DNA of 47,104 nucleotides from Bacteroidia bacterium (lineage in GTDB: Bacteria > Bacteroidota > Bacteroidia > Cytophagales > Cyclobacteriaceae): the NCBI GenBank assembly GCA_030425425.1, contig JAUIAO010000048.1, positions 1 through 47,104 of the forward strand, in the 5' to 3' direction. Made by a program: the position numbers and the translations under genes. The notes beneath the pieces were generated by a model, which did no database searches, was not told where the DNA came from, and worked only from the letters and a program-made list of their open reading frames with translations. This document shows, piece by piece, positions 21,197 through 30,758 of this stretch (position 1 is the stretch's first letter; each line of letters begins with the position of its first letter).

Positions 21197-21404
21197 TTTT
21201 TCGAAGGTCGATTGATCATATCGTAAAAATGAATATTGTCAAAATTTTTGCCTTTTTTGAGGGGCTGGAATTCAATTATTTTTAAAAAAGCTCAGAATAA
21301 TCCAAATTTTCTATGGATTATGAAAATGAAACACCAAACGATCTATTGGATAATTGTCAAATTGATATTGGAAGTGAACTAAAGTTGGACTTTTTAGCTG
21401 ATGA

Positions 21405-23984
21405 CTACTTGATCAGGTGGACAAACCCTTTGTAATCGTTCAATTCGTATTGAATATAGTAGTAATAAACGCCTTTAGGTAAGTCTCCTCCATCCCATAT
21501 AAACTCACGGCTATCAGATTGAAAAACTACTTTACCGTTTCTATTGGTTATCACAATCGAAACAAAAGCATTATCACATCGATCTGGAGGTAAGTTATAA
21601 GAGGGTAGATCGAGATTCGTTAGTGTAAATATGTCATTCAAACCATCCCCATCAGGAGTAAACACATTGGGTGGTTTGAAATTGGCATGTGCATCCAAAT
21701 GGTCAGACAATGCTACGCGTATAGAAAGTGTATCTTTTTTCTGTTCAGGACATCCGTCATCATAGGCCAGAAACCTCAGGTCATAATAGGTATAATCTTC
21801 ACCATAGTCTAGCAGAATACATTCAGGCTCCCAGGTAAGCAAACTGGTCACAGACGCTTTGCCGGTAGCAGCTTCGAAAACCAAAGACTCAGATCTTGGA
21901 ATGCGCGCTGGATTGAGCCATTCAATAGTCACCAGATTATCAAGATTATCATCAATTGCTGATATTTCTATCTCCAAAGGCTCATTGACATTGTGAGCAA
22001 TCTCGGTTAAGTCACCCAAAAACTGTGGAGCATAATTCTCTTCCAGATCCAGATTAACCGTATAGTATAATGTGTCTGACTTATTATCCCTACATTGATC
22101 TATATCTTCTAGTATAAATCGAAATTCAAACTTTTCAAGATTCACATCCCAAAAGTCAAAGCAATTGACTTCCCACTTAATCTGCTTTGTGAAATCACCG
22201 ACCACTGTGTCTTTTTTAAATTCGAAACCATATTTACTCGGATCAAAACCTAATCCCTCCAACTTCACAATAATAGTATCCTGATCCTGATCAACGCCAT
22301 TCAGCTGAAACTCTACCACATCGCTTTCCGTGACCGTGATCTCTTGTGAAGAATTAATTGACAACTCTGGTGCACGATTGATCGGTAGGTCCAAATTCAG
22401 ATCAATGTTTTTATAAATCTCATTGAGTACCAGGCAAGAGTCTAGATCTTCGGGCCGCATTCCCAGATCAAACGCCTGATAATTGGAGTAATCATACCTC
22501 AAGCAATTAGATTCCCAATTCAACACTCCTTCTATCTTACCTGGCTCACTACTTAGTATTTCAGGGTTAATCCCGTACTGCCTTGGATTGAGCCCGTCAT
22601 TGAGAAAAGTAAAAAGCTGCAAACTATCCATATCAGCATCGGTCACTTCAAATGGAACCTGAATCTTACCAAACTCGGTCAAAGTATACTCTTCTGCCAA
22701 ACCAGTAATAGTTGGAATTTCGTTTGGAGGAGCTTGCAAATGCATCACTAGTCTAAGCGTATCTACCTGAGCTACTGGACAAGCATCATCACTGGCGATA
22801 AAATCTACAGCGAACGCTCCCAGCTTTGGCGGGCAACCTGGAGCACAAAACTCAAAAGTTAGTGTTTCAGTACCATCTCCTACAGGTACATTATTAGATA
22901 AGAAAAAATCATCCCATGTTTGATCAAATTCAATCAAATTTGTTGTTATGGTAATATTCTCACCCATTTCCAGGTTTGAAACTTCAAACTCGAAACATTT
23001 CTCTTCCGTCAGACTGTAAAACAAGGTATCTGTTGCTGGATCGAAATTGGGCTTGTCCGGTATAGTAATGTCAAGCTTTGGTGCTTCCGGGGGGTCGCAA
23101 CCATCTACTACCAACATCTGAAAGTCTCTCCTCACCTGACCGATTTTCACATTAAACCTCCATTCTTCCACAATAACCGAAAACACATAGATACCTGTAT
23201 CTAGTGGATTCACACGAATCTGTCCATCATTGTAAACTCTCAATGCAGGATCTCCTGGAATTGCATTCGTCACAGAGTAACCAGTAGTCCAAAGCAAGTC
23301 ATCGTAAGGTTTAGGATCTGGAGGAAGAGCTGCTTGGCCCGGAACATCTGTAGATCGACTTTGAAGCGGAGTAGCTAACCTATAGCTCAAAGAATCTCCA
23401 TCGGGATCAAAAGCAGAAAAATCCGCGTAATACAATTGATCAATACAGGCATAATCCCTAAGAGGTTTGTGATCTATAGGGGATGAATTGATAAACGGGC
23501 CACCAAATTTCCAAAGCGGTGGAATATCCGCCACGAACACATTTCCTTGTGAACCTGCCTCCACGATGTTTTTAACAACCTCATTTCTACAACAACGATC
23601 CCAAACAATATAATATCCCTCATCATGATCGAAATCAGACGGCTCCAGTTCGAATGTAGCCGTGTAAAATGCTTTAACAATTTGCAATTCCCCTCGTGCA
23701 CACTCCATATTCGTAAACCCTACGCTGTTAGTAGTGTCTAAAACCAAAACATAAGCATCGATAAAGGAGTCGTTCTTATTAGAAAACATATAGACAGTCA
23801 CTGTAGGTTCACTATTTATATATGTAGAGGGTGGTTCATCCCGGGTATCCCAGTATTGAATCAAATTAATCTGGTAAAGTCCAGGCTGCTTAGTAATGAA
23901 TTCAATTTCCCCACCAAAAATGTGTTTTCCATGAGCAAGGAAAAGTATACCACTTAGCAAGATGAACGTGAATATTTTTTTCAT
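21405..23984 (-). CDS. Secreted protein with gliding-motility-associated C-terminal domain (T9SS type B, CHU_C)
   Basis: An 859-residue protein with an N-terminal signal peptide (MKKIFTFILLSGILFLAHG). The middle is a series of beta-sandwich/Ig-like modules with repeated DxDxDS-type calcium-like turns (FDPDGDSLSYR, VTDADMDSLQ, GVDQDQDTI, AIDDNLDNLV). The C-terminal ~90 residues are the gliding-motility-associated domain: NVFTPDGDGLNDIF, then NRNGKVVFQS, WDGGDLPKGVYYYYI and GFVHLIK, a type B sorting signal for type IX secretion. It is probably a surface adhesin or cell-wall-linked protein; no enzymatic motif was seen. It is divergent from the rlmD gene. Confidence 0.88.
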   Translation of the reverse strand: MKKIFTFILLSGILFLAHGKHIFGGEIEFITKQPGLYQINLIQYWDTRDEPPSTYINSEPTVTVYMFSNKNDSFIDAYVLVLDTTNSVGFTNMECARGELQIVKAFYTATFELEPSDFDHDEGYYIVWDRCCRNEVVKNIVEAGSQGNVFVADIPPLWKFGGPFINSSPIDHKPLRDYACIDQLYYADFSAFDPDGDSLSYRLATPLQSRSTDVPGQAALPPDPKPYDDLLWTTGYSVTNAIPGDPALRVYNDGQIRVNPLDTGIYVFSVIVEEWRFNVKIGQVRRDFQMLVVDGCDPPEAPKLDITIPDKPNFDPATDTLFYSLTEEKCFEFEVSNLEMGENITITTNLIEFDQTWDDFFLSNNVPVGDGTETLTFEFCAPGCPPKLGAFAVDFIASDDACPVAQVDTLRLVMHLQAPPNEIPTITGLAEEYTLTEFGKIQVPFEVTDADMDSLQLFTFLNDGLNPRQYGINPEILSSEPGKIEGVLNWESNCLRYDYSNYQAFDLGMRPEDLDSCLVLNEIYKNIDLNLDLPINRAPELSINSSQEITVTESDVVEFQLNGVDQDQDTIIVKLEGLGFDPSKYGFEFKKDTVVGDFTKQIKWEVNCFDFWDVNLEKFEFRFILEDIDQCRDNKSDTLYYTVNLDLEENYAPQFLGDLTEIAHNVNEPLEIEISAIDDNLDNLVTIEWLNPARIPRSESLVFEAATGKASVTSLLTWEPECILLDYGEDYTYYDLRFLAYDDGCPEQKKDTLSIRVALSDHLDAHANFKPPNVFTPDGDGLNDIFTLTNLDLPSYNLPPDRCDNAFVSIVITNRNGKVVFQSDSREFIWDGGDLPKGVYYYYIQYELNDYKGFVHLIK

Positions 23985-24048
23985 GATGAGAAACCTACAT
24001 CTTGTAATTTAATTCAAACCACGAGAAACTAATTTAGTTTTGCGTACG

Positions 24049-25446
24049 ATGAAGTATGGTAAAGTTATTGAAAAGCTGGAGATCACTGGAATATCTTCAG
24101 ATGGTAAGAGTATCGGCAGACATGAAAACCGAGTCATTTTTGTACAGCAGGGTGCACCTGGAGACATAGTCGACATTCGGATAGTAGGCAAGAAGAAAAA
24201 GTTCTTCGAAGGTGAAATCATTAATTATCATCAGCGATCAGAAGATCGCACTGAGCCTTTTTGCGAGCATTTTGGATTGTGCGGAGGCTGTAAATGGCAG
24301 CATATCACCTACGAAGCACAGCTGAAACATAAACAAGAACATGTAGCTCATAATCTTCAGAAGATTAGCAAAACAGAGCTACCTCCTCTAAAACCGATTC
24401 TGGGGTCTGCGAAAACTACTTATTATCGAAACAAACTAGAGTTCACTTTTTCTAATCAGCGGTGGCTGACAAGAGAAGAAATAGACTGTAGCGATGAACT
24501 TAGCAGAAATGGTCTGGGATTTCACATACCCAGACGGTTTGATAAAATACTTGACCTCAACCATTGCTGGCTACAGAAAGACCCATCAAATGCAATCCGT
24601 GATGCGGTAAAAGCTTTCTCAGAGGAAAATGACTTGCCATTTTTCGACTTACGAGATCAGCATGGCCTGGTGAGAAATCTGATCATCAGAACGAGTAGCA
24701 CAGGAGATCTGATGGTGATTGTGCAGTTTTTCCAGAATGATGAATACAAAATTGAAGCTTTGATGAAGCATATCAATGACCAATTTCCGGAAATCACCTC
24801 TCTGCAATACATCATCAATCCAAAGCAAAATGAAACTTTCTACGATCAGGAAGTAATCACTTATTCTGGTGCTCCATATATATATGAAGAAATGGAAGGT
24901 TTGAAATTCAGAATCGGGCCAAAATCCTTCTATCAAACTAACAGTGAGCAGGCCTATGAGTTGTACAAAATAACCCGAGAGTTTGCGGGACTGTCTGGCG
25001 AAGAAGTGGTCTATGATCTATATACCGGCACAGGGACTATTGCCAATTTCGTAGCTAAAGCAGCCAAAAAAGTGATCGGTGTGGAATCTGTGGAGGAAGC
25101 AATCGTAGATGCAAAAATCAACTCTGAGATCAATGGCATTTCTAATACTACCTTTTTAGCAGGAGATATGAAAGATATGTTTACTGATGAGTTTGTAAGC
25201 GAACATGGCCAACCTGACGTGATCATTACTGACCCGCCGAGAGCGGGGATGCATCCAAAAGTGGTAGAAATGCTCAACAAAATTGCGGCAGAAAAAATCG
25301 TATATGTGAGTTGTAACCCAGCCACGCAGGCCAGAGATCTGGAATTGCTCTCAGAAAAATATCAAGTGGAGAAAATACAGCCAGTAGATATGTTTCCACA
25401 AACTCACCATGTTGAGAATGTGATGCTTTTGAGATTAAAGGAATAA
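24049..25446 (+). CDS. rlmD: 23S rRNA (uracil-5-)-methyltransferase, RlmD/RumA type
   Basis: SAM-dependent 5-methylation of uracil in rRNA (or tRNA, as paralogues differ in target). The ATG at 24049 is preferred to the TTG at 24040; both give the same domains. Residues 1-60 are a TRAM domain, then the iron-sulfur cluster ligands Cys72, Cys78 and Cys81 (CEHFGLCGGC) with a fourth Cys in LNHCWLQ. The methyltransferase part has VYDLYTGTGTIANF for SAM, TDPPRAGMHP, and the nucleophile Cys in YVSCNPATQARD. It has 466 residues, a normal length. A TAGTTTTG at 24035-24042 fits the Bacteroidota -7 consensus but lies almost at the start codon. Confidence 0.92.
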   Translation: MKYGKVIEKLEITGISSDGKSIGRHENRVIFVQQGAPGDIVDIRIVGKKKKFFEGEIINYHQRSEDRTEPFCEHFGLCGGCKWQHITYEAQLKHKQEHVAHNLQKISKTELPPLKPILGSAKTTYYRNKLEFTFSNQRWLTREEIDCSDELSRNGLGFHIPRRFDKILDLNHCWLQKDPSNAIRDAVKAFSEENDLPFFDLRDQHGLVRNLIIRTSSTGDLMVIVQFFQNDEYKIEALMKHINDQFPEITSLQYIINPKQNETFYDQEVITYSGAPYIYEEMEGLKFRIGPKSFYQTNSEQAYELYKITREFAGLSGEEVVYDLYTGTGTIANFVAKAAKKVIGVESVEEAIVDAKINSEINGISNTTFLAGDMKDMFTDEFVSEHGQPDVIITDPPRAGMHPKVVEMLNKIAAEKIVYVSCNPATQARDLELLSEKYQVEKIQPVDMFPQTHHVENVMLLRLKE

Positions 25447-25511
25447 TGCAGATAACGTATGATATACTCTAAAAATCTAAAATTTTTATCCAAATTTAGA
25501 ATCCTAAACAA

Positions 25512-25874
25512 ATGCAAAACGACCCAACTTTAAATCCAAAGTATTTAGGTAAAATATCTTCTGATTTTGTGAAAGTTTCTGAGCAAATCAAGGAAGCTTC
25601 TTATCAAATCAGAAAACAGGATTTTTCTAAATATCCGATATTCCCAGTCAGTCAGGTAAGTATTCCTATTGGGCAACTGCTTTACGAAAAAGGTCAGTTC
25701 GAAAATCAATGGAATTACTATGCTTCATTCATGGAAGAGTTTAAGCAGCGTGGATTAATAGCAGAGGAGGATAAATTCATCGAATCCTATAAAGATCCTG
25801 ACGAGTTTTGTTGCTTGTTTATTGTAGATAAGGAGTTTACCAACTTTATTTACATCCCCTTCCCAATCGACTAA
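25512..25874 (+). CDS. Conserved-looking hypothetical protein
   Basis: A 120-residue soluble protein with no signal peptide. The composition is normal and the C-terminus is hydrophobic-aromatic (CCLFIVDKEFTNFIYIPFPID), suggesting a small alpha/beta fold. I do not recognise a family. It starts 65 bases after the methyltransferase gene and 29 bases before the mechanosensitive channel gene, on the same strand, so it may be co-transcribed with them. Confidence 0.7.
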   Translation: MQNDPTLNPKYLGKISSDFVKVSEQIKEASYQIRKQDFSKYPIFPVSQVSIPIGQLLYEKGQFENQWNYYASFMEEFKQRGLIAEEDKFIESYKDPDEFCCLFIVDKEFTNFIYIPFPID

Positions 25875-25903
25875 CACATAATCATCACTTAAACAATATT
25901 ATT

Positions 25904-26728
25904 ATGAATGACATTTTCAATGAAGCATTTCTAATGAACCTCAAAAATCAGGTTATGCTATTTATCCCAAAACTGGCCATGGCTATCGCTACTTTGATTG
26001 TCGGCCTTTGGGTGATTAGCCTCATAGTCAAAGGATTTGCAAAAGTCATGGCTAAAAGAAATGTAGATCCTACCATCGTCCCGTTCTTGAGAACTGTACT
26101 GAGCATCACGCTGAAAGTAGCCTTAGTGATATCAGTCATCAATATGGTAGGCATCAAAGCGACTAGTTTTGTAGCCATACTTGGTGCTGCTGGCCTGGCC
26201 ATTGGTCTTTCATTACAGGGCACATTGCAGAATTTTGCAGGTGGTGTGGTACTTCTTTTACTCAGACCTTTCAAAGTGGGCGATGTGATAGACGCCAAAG
26301 GATACCTTGGAATTGTCAAGGAAATTCAGATCTTCTATACCATTGTGAATACTTTCGACAAAAAAGTAGTTTACATCCCGAACGGCACTCTTGCTAATTC
26401 TGATATGACCAACCTTTCACAGGAAGAAGACAGGAGAAATGAGTGGACTTTTGGAATCGCCTATGGCGATGATGTAGATAAAGCAAAGGCATTGCTTCAA
26501 AAGTTCATAGATGAAGATGAGCGGATCCTTAAAGATCCAGAGCCATTCATAGCTCTCCATAGTCTGGGAGATAGCTCTGTTAACATTGTAGTGCGGGCCT
26601 GGTCCAAAGCTGCTGACCTATGGCCAGTACATTTTGATATGAATGAAAAGGTGTATAAGGAATTCGCCAAAGAAGGATTGAATATTCCATTCCCTCAGAT
26701 GGATGTGCACGTTCACAATCAGAAGTAA
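25904..26728 (+). CDS. mscS: Small-conductance mechanosensitive channel (MscS family)
   Basis: Releases solutes upon hypo-osmotic shock. It has 274 residues with three N-terminal transmembrane helices. The pore-lining third helix is AAGLAIGLSLQGTLQNFAGG, followed by the beta domain beginning LLLRPFKVGDVI and the alpha/beta domain with WTFGIAYGDDVDKAK. Size and layout match E. coli MscS. A strong terminator follows at 26751. Confidence 0.93.
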   Translation: MNDIFNEAFLMNLKNQVMLFIPKLAMAIATLIVGLWVISLIVKGFAKVMAKRNVDPTIVPFLRTVLSITLKVALVISVINMVGIKATSFVAILGAAGLAIGLSLQGTLQNFAGGVVLLLLRPFKVGDVIDAKGYLGIVKEIQIFYTIVNTFDKKVVYIPNGTLANSDMTNLSQEEDRRNEWTFGIAYGDDVDKAKALLQKFIDEDERILKDPEPFIALHSLGDSSVNIVVRAWSKAADLWPVHFDMNEKVYKEFAKEGLNIPFPQMDVHVHNQK

Positions 26729-26750
26729 AAATTGTAGATATCAGATTGAT

Positions 26751-26783
26751 ACGCCCGAATAATTGAATTGTTCGGGCGTTTTA
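26751..26783 (+). terminator. Rho-independent terminator after mscS
   Basis: ACGCCCGAA (26751-26759) and TTCGGGCGT (26771-26779) form a perfect 9-bp stem around an 11-base loop, followed by a short T run. Confidence 0.85.
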
Positions 26784-26813
26784 GTTTAACTTGATTACGG
26801 CAAATAACCTAAA

Positions 26814-27524
26814 ATGAAAAACTGGAAGATCAACTGTGACATGGGGGAAGGCATGCAAAATGATGCTGAAATAATGCCTTTGATAGATCAATGCAATATT
26901 GCCTGTGGAGGTCACGCTGGGGATATAGCCTCCATGAAAAAAACAGTGGCTCTGGCGCAGGAATATCAGGTAGAGATTGGAGCACATCCCTCATTTCCAG
27001 ATAGAGCAGGGTTTGGTAGAGTAGCTCTGAAAATGAAATCTTCCGAACTATCCGCTTCTTTAAAAGCCCAGGTAGATTCACTAAAATCAATTTGTGAGCA
27101 GGCCGGAACCAAAATCCATCACATAAAACCCCATGGTGCTCTATACAACAATGCCTGTGAAGATCAGGAACTGGCAGATATTATTGTTGATTTGATGAAA
27201 AACTATCCAAGAACTCTTTTATTGGCTCCATGGGAATCTTTATTGGCTAAATCTGCTCGAAAGGCAAGGATAAAAGTAATGTACGAGGCATTTGCGGATA
27301 GAAAATACAAATCCGACATGTCTCTTGTTGGGCGATCTGACAATCGCGCCATCATTACCCGACCTGAAATCGCAATGAGCCAGCTGCTCTCTATAGCTAC
27401 ACACGATCAGGTGGTACCACTGGAAGGAGAAGCCATCGACATCAAGGCGAGTACTTTTTGTGTACACAGTGACAACCCAAACGTCTTGCAAATCCTAAAA
27501 ATGCTGAACGGCTTGAAAGAATGA
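26814..27524 (+). CDS. pxpA: 5-oxoprolinase subunit A (LamB/YcsF family)
   Basis: Part of the three-subunit ATP-dependent 5-oxoprolinase that opens pyroglutamate to glutamate. The 236-residue protein begins with the family signature INCDMGEG and has the conserved NIACGGHAGD, GAHPSFPDRAGFGR, IKPHGALYN and YEAFADRKY segments. Its stop overlaps the pxpB start by four bases (ATGA). The pxpABC order is the canonical one. Confidence 0.94.
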   Translation: MKNWKINCDMGEGMQNDAEIMPLIDQCNIACGGHAGDIASMKKTVALAQEYQVEIGAHPSFPDRAGFGRVALKMKSSELSASLKAQVDSLKSICEQAGTKIHHIKPHGALYNNACEDQELADIIVDLMKNYPRTLLLAPWESLLAKSARKARIKVMYEAFADRKYKSDMSLVGRSDNRAIITRPEIAMSQLLSIATHDQVVPLEGEAIDIKASTFCVHSDNPNVLQILKMLNGLKE

Positions 27525-28243
27525 TTGGATTTCAATCGATCAGGCAACTCAATGAAAATACGCTGGTTTTGGAATGGCCAGAAAACATAGGACCGGATAT
27601 TCTTTCTGAAATTCTTCATTTTGAACAGGCCATTATCAAATCTCATGGCGATTTGATCAATGAAACCTATCACTCCTATCACGCTTTGGCTATCCAATTT
27701 CATCGGGACCAAACCACTTTTGAGAATTTAAAAAAACGCATCAGCCATTTAAATCTGGATTTCGGCACCAACCTTACTCCGGCTACTTGGGAACTACCAG
27801 TTTGCTATGATGGTAAGTTCGGAACTGACCTGGAGGAGATGAGTAAGCGCATTGGGCTAGCGAAAGAAGAAATCATTAAAATACATTCAGAAAGCACTTA
27901 CACCCTATATTTCTATGGGTTTTTACCCGGCTTCATGTATTTGGGTGGTCTGGACAAGAGACTTTATCTAAATCGAAAAAGCACACCTGATCGCTCTGTA
28001 AAATCAGGAAGCGTAGCGATCGGTGGTACACAGACAGGCATTTACCCAATGGACTCTCCAGGTGGATGGCATGTCATTGGCAAGTGCCCGGTATCCATAT
28101 TTAACACCACAAAATCACCCCCATGTAAAATGGAACCCGGAGACAAAATTCTGTTTAGACCAATTAGCATCAAGGAACTTGAGCAAATCAACAATCAAAT
28201 AGAACAGGGATTTTATGAATTAAACCCAAACAAGAATGGGTAA
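27521..28243 (+). CDS. pxpB: 5-oxoprolinase subunit B (KipI-like)
   Basis: A 240-residue carboxyltransferase-domain subunit 1 protein. Family motifs are YGFLPGFMYLGGLD, KSGSVAIGGTQTGIYP and SPGGWHVIGKCP. It acts with PxpA and PxpC; in Bacillus the same fold (KipI) also inhibits a sporulation kinase, but the pxp context points to the metabolic role. It overlaps pxpA by four bases and pxpC by eight. Confidence 0.94.
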   Translation: MIGFQSIRQLNENTLVLEWPENIGPDILSEILHFEQAIIKSHGDLINETYHSYHALAIQFHRDQTTFENLKKRISHLNLDFGTNLTPATWELPVCYDGKFGTDLEEMSKRIGLAKEEIIKIHSESTYTLYFYGFLPGFMYLGGLDKRLYLNRKSTPDRSVKSGSVAIGGTQTGIYPMDSPGGWHVIGKCPVSIFNTTKSPPCKMEPGDKILFRPISIKELEQINNQIEQGFYELNPNKNG

Positions 28244-29090
28244 AGTGATCTTTCAATCCTCAGGCTTACACACTTCCCTACAGGATTTGGGCAGATATGG
28301 TTTTCGGAAATACGGCATTCCTATCTCTGGAGCAATGGATCAAGAAAGCTCCAAACTCGCCAATCTATTGGTAAAAAATCCAGCAGACAAGGCAGTAATG
28401 GAGGTTACACAAATCGGGCCTGAACTGACCTTTGATGAACCCACTTTGATCGCAATTACAGGAGCTGATCTTTCTCCTCATTTAAATGGGTCACCAATTA
28501 CCAACAATAAAGCGATCCCAATAAGAAGTGGTGATATCTTGACGTTTGGAGCACCAAAAAGAGGTTTAAGAACATACATGTCTATAAAAGGCGGTTTTTT
28601 ATATGAAACTGTGATGAACAGCCAATCGATGTTTGTCCCGGTCACTCCTAAAGCAAAATTCACGAAAGGAAATCAGCTTGGATATCAAGCTAATTATCAA
28701 TCCATTGAAAATTTCGCTACGATTCGAACTGAGGAAAATCATTTCGAGAACCCGTCATTGGCTGTATTTCCAGGGCCAGAATTTCATTGGCTAGATCAAA
28801 CCACCCAATCTACACTTCTTAATTCAGAGTTTACCATAGGAACAAATAACCGCATGGGATATCAGCTAAGCAACACAGAAATGCCAACAAATGATTTCCA
28901 GATGCTCACTTCTCCGGTTATTCCCGGAACCATTCAGCTCACTCCTTCCGGAAAACTCATGGCGCTCATGCGGGATGCTCAGGTGACTGGCGGATATCCA
29001 AGAATATTACAATTGACTGAAAAAAGCATTAATCGCTTGGCTCAAAAAGGAAGCGGACAGGTGGTCAATTTTAATTTGATAGATATTTGA
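28236..29090 (+). CDS. pxpC: 5-oxoprolinase subunit C (KipA-like, biotin-dependent carboxyltransferase fold)
   Basis: A 284-residue carboxyltransferase-domain subunit 2 protein with LQDLGRYGFRKYGIPISGAM at the N-terminus, AITGADLSP in the middle, and RMGYQLSN and MRDAQVTGGYPRI toward the C-terminus. These are the signatures of the KipA/PxpC subunit, here slightly shorter than some homologues (~310). It is the last gene of the pxpABC operon. Confidence 0.94.
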   Translation: MGKVIFQSSGLHTSLQDLGRYGFRKYGIPISGAMDQESSKLANLLVKNPADKAVMEVTQIGPELTFDEPTLIAITGADLSPHLNGSPITNNKAIPIRSGDILTFGAPKRGLRTYMSIKGGFLYETVMNSQSMFVPVTPKAKFTKGNQLGYQANYQSIENFATIRTEENHFENPSLAVFPGPEFHWLDQTTQSTLLNSEFTIGTNNRMGYQLSNTEMPTNDFQMLTSPVIPGTIQLTPSGKLMALMRDAQVTGGYPRILQLTEKSINRLAQKGSGQVVNFNLIDI

Positions 29091-29141
29091 ACAAAATCAT
29101 GTATCTACATTGTTTAGTATCCTCAATCAATTCAAGGATTT

Positions 29142-29846
29142 ATGAAAATAGAAATATGGAGTGACATAGTTTGTCCATTCTGCTATATCGGCAAGCGTAG
29201 ATTTGAATCAGCAATGGAGCAATTTGAACATTCTGGCAAAGTGTCCATTGAGTATAAAAGTTTTCAATTGAACCCAAACACAGTAACAGATACAACCATA
29301 TCTGCTCATGAAAATCTGGCAATGCATAAGGGAATCACTGTGGAGCAAGCCAAACAAATGGGAGATCAGGTAACTCAAATGGCAAAGGAAGTTGGGTTGC
29401 ATTATGATTTTGACAAAGCCGTGGTAGCCAACACATTCAATGCCCATCGGCTTCTTCATTTTGCAAAAGATTTTGGAAAGCAAATTGAAGCTAAAGAGCT
29501 TTTGCTCAAAGCTTACTTTACCGAAGGAAAGAATATTGATGACTTAAATGAATTGAAAAATATCATTGAGATTCTGGAGCTAAATTCTGCAGAATTTGAG
29601 AAAAACATGTCTGATGATCAATTCACGAACGAGGTAAGGTCTGATATTCAGGAGGCCGGTCAATTGAGAATACAGGGAGTTCCCTTTTACGTATTTGATC
29701 GGAAATACGGTGTTTCCGGAGCTCAAAGCGCTGATGTATTTCTACAAACCTTAAGTAAAAGCTATGAGGAGTGGTCTCAAAACCAGAATCAGGAAGCCTT
29801 GAATATTACAAAAGGAGAGAGTTGTGATGTAGACGGTAATTGCTAA
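29142..29846 (+). CDS. DsbA-family oxidoreductase, FrnE-like
   Basis: A 234-residue cytoplasmic protein (no signal peptide) with a thioredoxin-type active site at Cys11-Cys14 (CPFCYIGKR) and a helical insert. The conserved FNAHRLLHFA segment and the cis-Pro loop RIQGVPFYVFDRKYGVSGAQ identify the FrnE/polyketide-synthesis-associated isomerase group. The C-terminal Cys pair in GESCDVDGNC is also typical. Members are linked to disulfide handling under oxidative stress. It stands alone, 51 bases after pxpC. Confidence 0.9.
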   Translation: MKIEIWSDIVCPFCYIGKRRFESAMEQFEHSGKVSIEYKSFQLNPNTVTDTTISAHENLAMHKGITVEQAKQMGDQVTQMAKEVGLHYDFDKAVVANTFNAHRLLHFAKDFGKQIEAKELLLKAYFTEGKNIDDLNELKNIIEILELNSAEFEKNMSDDQFTNEVRSDIQEAGQLRIQGVPFYVFDRKYGVSGAQSADVFLQTLSKSYEEWSQNQNQEALNITKGESCDVDGNC

Positions 29847-29882
29847 AATGATTATCTTCAGTAGTTAAAATCAATCCTTATT

Positions 29883-30590
29883 ATGAAACAACTACTCACA
29901 ATCACTTGCTTATTAATCTTATTCGCAACAAAGGCCCAATATTTCATACCTCCTATGGATAACGGAGAAATTGGAATGGCTAAGGCAGCTTACGTAATTA
30001 CCAATGAAGGGGACAGCCTCAATGGAAGTGTGGGCATGGCCATGATGACCAATGGACAATTACGCTCCTTTACTTTCAAGCTGGATGGCGGTGGTAAAGA
30101 AAAATTCAAAGCTGCAGATGTAAAAGTATTGGGTGTAAAACCCAACAAACTATCCAATATTTCCAGCGCACTTTCAGTTCCTAACCTGGAGCAGTTGCTG
30201 GAGCAAAATTTTGATGAAATCGTCAATCGTGAATGGGTGTATTTCGAGCAAGCGTTACTACCTAAGAAAAAAGACAAATACGCCCTGATGCAATTATTAA
30301 ACCCTGGGTATGACTCAAAAATCAAGATTTATCAAGACCCTATGGCCAATGAAACTATGGGCGTAGGAGTGGCGGGAGTTCAGCTTACTGGTGGAATTGC
30401 AAAATCTTACCTCGTTGTTTTTGATGGCGGCAAATCAGAAGTTTATAAAAAATCACGTTACAAAAAAGATGCTCTCGGCAAGCTTTACAAAGATTGTCAG
30501 ATCTTTAAAGACAATTATGCGGGAGAAAAATTTCAATGGAATGATTTTGCCGAACATGTTTTGGTTTATGATCAACTCTGCACTGAATAG
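29883..30590 (+). CDS. Exported hypothetical protein
   Basis: A 235-residue protein with a signal peptide (MKQLLTITCLLILFATKAQ) and a beta-rich mature region (YVITNEGDSLNGSVGMAM, KSYLVVFDGGKSEVYKK). It resembles small Bacteroidota secreted proteins of unknown function; I do not recognise the family. It ends at a probable terminator (30617). Confidence 0.7.
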   Translation: MKQLLTITCLLILFATKAQYFIPPMDNGEIGMAKAAYVITNEGDSLNGSVGMAMMTNGQLRSFTFKLDGGGKEKFKAADVKVLGVKPNKLSNISSALSVPNLEQLLEQNFDEIVNREWVYFEQALLPKKKDKYALMQLLNPGYDSKIKIYQDPMANETMGVGVAGVQLTGGIAKSYLVVFDGGKSEVYKKSRYKKDALGKLYKDCQIFKDNYAGEKFQWNDFAEHVLVYDQLCTE

Positions 30591-30616
30591 TAAATGACCA
30601 AATCAAAATTTATCAG

Positions 30617-30650
30617 GCCTGATTCTAATGAGATTCGGGCTTGTTTGTTT
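30617..30650 (+). terminator. Probable terminator
   Basis: GCCTGATTC (30617-30625) pairs with GATTCGGGC (30632-30640) with one mismatch and one G-U pair around TAATGA, followed by a T-rich tail (TTGTTTGTTT). Confidence 0.5.
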
Positions 30651-30758
30651 CAAAATCAATAGCAAATACTAATTGGATTTGGTTATAAACAATTCTTCAC
30701 CAATTACGTCCAATTATAGAAACCACATTTTTACCTTTGAGCAAACACTTTTTTACGT

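Larger units (their letters stand above)
20957..21404. other. Long intergenic region upstream of amtB
   Basis: About 450 bases with no credible gene. It contains a GC-richer island (21005-21035) in otherwise very AT-rich DNA, a sigma-54-like motif in that island, an imperfect inverted repeat at 21171-21196, and an 8-bp AT-rich hairpin (ATAATCCA/TGGATTAT, 21297-21321) just past the end of the upstream surface-protein gene. A 40-codon frame from ATG 21313 that runs into the neighbouring gene looks accidental. Confidence 0.5.

Noticed and set aside
21313-21435. 40-codon frame with ATG upstream of the surface-protein gene end
   Set aside because: It runs antisense into the conserved C-terminal domain of the gene at 21405 and has no neighbour or motif to support it.
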